Part shown: positions 60,723-64,000 of the stretch, piece after piece
Layout of the letters: every line of letters starts with the position of its first letter
Position numbering within the stretch: the stretch's first letter is position 1
Source: Dichetophora obliterata
Taxonomy: Eukaryota; Arthropoda; Insecta; Diptera; Sciomyzidae
Reading direction: 5' to 3'
Length of the DNA stretch: 64,000 bases
Assembly: GCA_963920525.1 (NCBI GenBank)
Contig: OY986439.1
Coordinates: forward strand, 39,002,819-39,066,818
Position numbers and translations under genes: made by a program
Notes under the pieces: generated by a model
The model's input: the letters and a program-made list of their open reading frames with translations, nothing else
Told to the model about the DNA's origin: nothing
The model's database searches: none

Positions 60723-61658
60723 ATTATGTTGACTTTATATGATTTAAATACAAATTCTAAGTGTTTGATAGTTTAAATCATACTTGATTTTAAATACAAA
60801 TTCTAGTTGTTTGATAGTTTGAAATCGTTTATTGAGCTTAGGTCAAAGTTAGAACAATTAATTGTTCTCACGAATTTTTCCAAAGAAACAACAACAACAA
60901 CAAAGTGTTTTCAATATGAAAAGGAAAAATCACTAGCTTGATTTTATTGTACAATTTCTGCTCTGCTAAAAGCGTCATCAGAAATCTTTGTGATACCCGT
61001 GCAAGCGCGCGCTAACGCACTGCACCATCGGGGCGATGAGATTTGAAGCGTCAATTTATCATTTTTTCCTCAATTTCATAATGTCACATTTGTTGTTGTA
61101 TTTCTGTTTTACTTTAGTTTCTATGCTTATGTTATTATATGTAGTCCAACAGCCTGCTGGAAGTCTGCACTAACAAATCATGTTTACTGAAGTTGTTTTT
61201 AGAATTTTTGCTGATTTTGTTTTTGTTTGTAGGCTGTTGGACTACATATAATAACATAAGCATAGAAACTAAAGAAAAACAGAAATACAACAACAAATGT
61301 GACATTATGAAATTGAGGAAAAAATGAGAAATTGACGCTTCAAATCTCATCGCCCCGATGGTGCAGTGCGTTAGCGCGCGCTTGCACGGGTATCACAAAG
61401 ATTTCTGATGACGCTTTTAGCAGAGCAGAAATTGTACAATAAAATCAAGCTAGTGATTTTTCCTTTTCATATTGAAAAAACTTTGTTGTTGTTTCTTTGG
61501 AAAAATTCGTTAGAACCATTAGTTGTTCTAACTTTGACCTTAAGCTCAATAAACGATTTTAAACTATCAAACAACTAGAATTTGTATTTAAAATCCAGTA
61601 TGATTTAAACGTTCAAACACTAAGAATTTGTATTTAAATCATATAAAGTCAACATAAT
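60723..61658. repeat. Long inverted repeat (hairpin-RNA-like), about 430-bp arms
   Basis: The left arm 60723-61155 and right arm 61231-61658 are inverted copies around a 75-nt spacer. Matching runs include attatgttgac/gtcaacataat at the outer ends and ccaacagcct/aggctgttgg at the inner ends, with small indels between (for example two extra CAA units on the left). Each arm carries ccccgatggtgcagtgcgtt followed by agcgcgcgcttgca, which looks like the 5' half of a tRNA including box A. No coding capacity. It may be a foldback transposon, a tail-to-tail SINE pair, or a locus transcribed as a long hairpin. Confidence 0.9.
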
Positions 61659-63240
61659 AAATATAGAAAAAACTTTAAAAAAAATTAAACAAATATTTAC
61701 AGAGCGTGCTGACGCCACGACTCGGATTTAACATAAGAATCCAATTTTATCTTACGCAAAATTTAAAAACACTGTTGTATGTTCAAAGGCATAACAATAT
61801 ATGTACATCATGGAAATTTAATGCGAGCAGGACTTTATAAAAAAAAAAAAAAAATAATTTAATATATAATAAAACGTCATGTAAGACTGCATAATGCAAC
61901 AGGACATTTGTACAACCTGTCCATCGAGTTGCCAGCGGAAAGTGTAGTTAAAAGAATTTAAATACAATTTTTTCAGTGGTAAATAATGAATGTCAGATTT
62001 TGGAAAATAAAATTATATCGAGTAGCACTTTAAAAACAACGGGAAAAAGTTTGTGTTCTGAAAAAGCGTCACTTTAAGTGGTAAATAAATGCTGTTGAGG
62101 TAATAAAAATGCATGCACACATACTCTGACACAACGACACACACACACACACACACAAAACACACTAGCACACACACGCTCATACAAATTTGGTCCTAAG
62201 CCTTGCATGCATTGAGGAACTTTTGTGGTAAGTGGCGCAGGAATAAACATTTAATGGAAAATATTAAGTCCTTGACATATGTCGGTTGCACAAGAGAACT
62301 GGGTAAAAGTTATTAAAAAAAAAACACAAACTTAAATAAATAAACTGCTGCAAATTAACCACATATTTAACCACAGTTAAACCAAAAACACGCATTCAAA
62401 ATTACGTTGCACAGCAGAGTAAGCTATTTGCACAAACCAAGCAATAAGGATTTGTGTCCTTTTTGTATTTTAAAAGTTAGTGCATTTCAGTGACGGTGGA
62501 ATATTATACAAAGGTGGTTATACAAAGAAATTTTATTTTAAATAATTTTATTATAATTTTTGGGGCTACTTTCTGGCAAATTATTTTGTGAAAAACAAAC
62601 AAGATGAATTATTGAGCTTGCAGAAACAGAGCCTTTTTGCAAGAGACTTTTCTGCTTTAAAAATATTTTTCTGAATGTTTACAGATAAGCTTCACGCAGT
62701 TATAATTATTTGTTAATATTTTAAGCTTTGTCATTTTTGTGAAGTTATTGGTATTAAATTTATTTTGTTGCTGCTTTATTTTAGTTGCAGTTTTTATTGT
62801 TGGATTAAATAAGGCAATTAAGATCCCAAAAAATAAACACAGTCAATGAAATTTATTTTGAAATAACGAGCTAATGTATGTTAAATTTGAGGATCATATC
62901 TCAGAGACATAAAGAGATATAAAATAATGCCATGCCAGTGTAAAATGTTAGAAGTAAATTTCTATAAACTTTTATTCTTTTTATTATGTTTTCTATCTTT
63001 CTATTTCATCTCATATTTTCCATTGTTTTTTAAAACTAAGAGTTTTCCATGAAAGTTTTAACACAACTGAATTTATTTATAACAATTTTTAAATTTATGA
63101 ATAAAAAAGTGCTGTGGTGATTTTTATAAGTAATTTTGAATAGCTCTACATTACAGAGTACTTCCAACTCTAGCACGAAAAGTTTAATAAATAAATATTC
63201 AATATTTAACAAATATTATTTGTAAAAAATATGAACACAT
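61659..63240. other. Noncoding interval with CA microsatellite
   Basis: AT-rich. A CA repeat lies at about 62134-62180. No gene supported. Confidence 0.55.
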
Positions 63241-63244
63241 TAAT

Positions 63245-63840
63245 ATTTGCCATTTAAATGTAAAAAGTTAAAAAATAAAATTGATAATTTGCGTTTCATC
63301 TTCAATGACAGTGGGATTGATATTTTGTGTCTATCAAAAATTTGGTTAAAACCTGAAATGTGTAGCGATATATTTTAAATAAGCTTATATACGCTTCTTC
63401 GTGCAGACTGGTTAAAGGAATAATGTGGTGTTGTCGTGATCTATATAAAATTTTATATAAGTGTCACATAATAAAGAAATCCACATGACCTTTTAGAGTA
63501 TTTATTTTTTGAGGTAAAGCACAGTCAAGGAAAATTTTAATTAGGTTGTGTCTATATGGCACCAAACATTGCTAATTATGCCCATATTAGGGATTTTTTA
63601 GTATAACTAGTTACCTCCTACGCAGATATTGTCATTTGTGGTAATTTGAATTTTAACATTCTACATAGTGTCAATAAACAATTTGTGGATATGACTTCTT
63701 CGCTAAACTTAACCCTTGTAAATGATACTCAGCTCACACATTTTATGCCCTAGAATCACTTTCCTTATTAGATGTGTTTTTGATATCAGATATGTAATGA
63801 ACAACTTGGCATGCACCAGAACTTATAACAAAATTGTTAA
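63245..63840 (+). pseudogene. LINE endonuclease remnant
   Basis: Degenerate reading gives the N-terminal part of an APE-type endonuclease, KNKIDNLRFIFNDSGIDILC followed by LSKIWL, then further on YADIVICGNLNFNIL and NLTLVNDTQLTHF in other frames. These match the layout of Jockey/CR1-like endonucleases (N, E, GDFN motifs; here GNLN). Multiple frameshifts and stops. No reverse transcriptase is seen before the window ends. Confidence 0.7.
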
Positions 63841-64000
63841 TTTTGAAAAATTAGAACTTTAATTTTGCGATAATTTAAACCAATTCAAACTAAACACGCA
63901 AATACAATCAAAAAGAAAAAAATTTTTAATTTCCAAAATTTTGTGGTTACATTTTATTATTTTTTTGCATTGAAAATATTTATCCCTAAATCCGAACATT

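Overview
The window looks like a transposon-dense, AT-rich intergenic stretch of an insect nuclear genome, most likely a higher fly. The grounds are the BEL/Pao, piggyBac, hAT and Mutator-like families present, short spliceosomal introns, LINE tails of (TAAA)n, and CAA/CAG and TG microsatellites. I recognise no host protein-coding gene. Nearly every supportable coding stretch belongs to a mobile element or its remains. Families are assigned from motifs read by eye and no database was searched.

Layout: (1) 0-8.6 kb holds an old LINE endonuclease remnant (about 2.23-5.83 kb). It is split by a foldback element with an 8-bp target duplication (2365-3893) and by a CACTA-like element built of 24-bp repeats (4396-5655). 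Two tRNA-like SINE heads also lie here. (2) 8651-18891 is a complete BEL/Pao LTR retrotransposon of 10.2 kb with identical 432-bp LTRs. Its 2.8-kb leader carries a 131-133 bp tandem array studded with TATCGATA sites, followed by an intact 1748-aa Gag-Pol and a second, degenerate zinc-knuckle/protease-like ORF. (3) 19-30 kb is noncoding with several MITEs: a TTAA-flanked element, a hairpin element at 21.8 kb, and inverted repeats at 24.4, 25.4 and 26.5 kb. (4) 30334-33442 is an apparently intact Mutator-like element with a 9-bp target duplication. Its three exons give a 585-aa FLYWCH-like/MULE transposase ending in a RING finger. (5) 34.4-40.9 kb holds a MITE-like repeat and two non-LTR retrotransposon copies in opposite orientation. 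(6) 44957-46717 is a hAT fossil with an 8-bp target duplication. (7) 47031-51492 is a decayed piggyBac element with about 128-bp inverted repeats, and a 1557-bp solo LTR with TSD aata sits inside it. (8) 52.4-53.9 kb has a third LINE fragment and a Harbinger-like MITE. (9) 60723-61658 is a long inverted repeat of about 430-bp arms with a tRNA-like sequence in each arm. (10) From 63.2 kb to the end lies another LINE endonuclease remnant.

The two elements that look recent and potentially competent are the BEL retrotransposon (identical LTRs, open Gag-Pol) and the MULE (open, spliceable reading frame, clean target duplication). The others are nested and broken. The least ordinary features are the RING-tailed MULE transposase with its palindromic terminus, the TATCGATA array in the BEL leader, the extra ORF behind Gag-Pol, and the hairpin-forming repeat at 61 kb.
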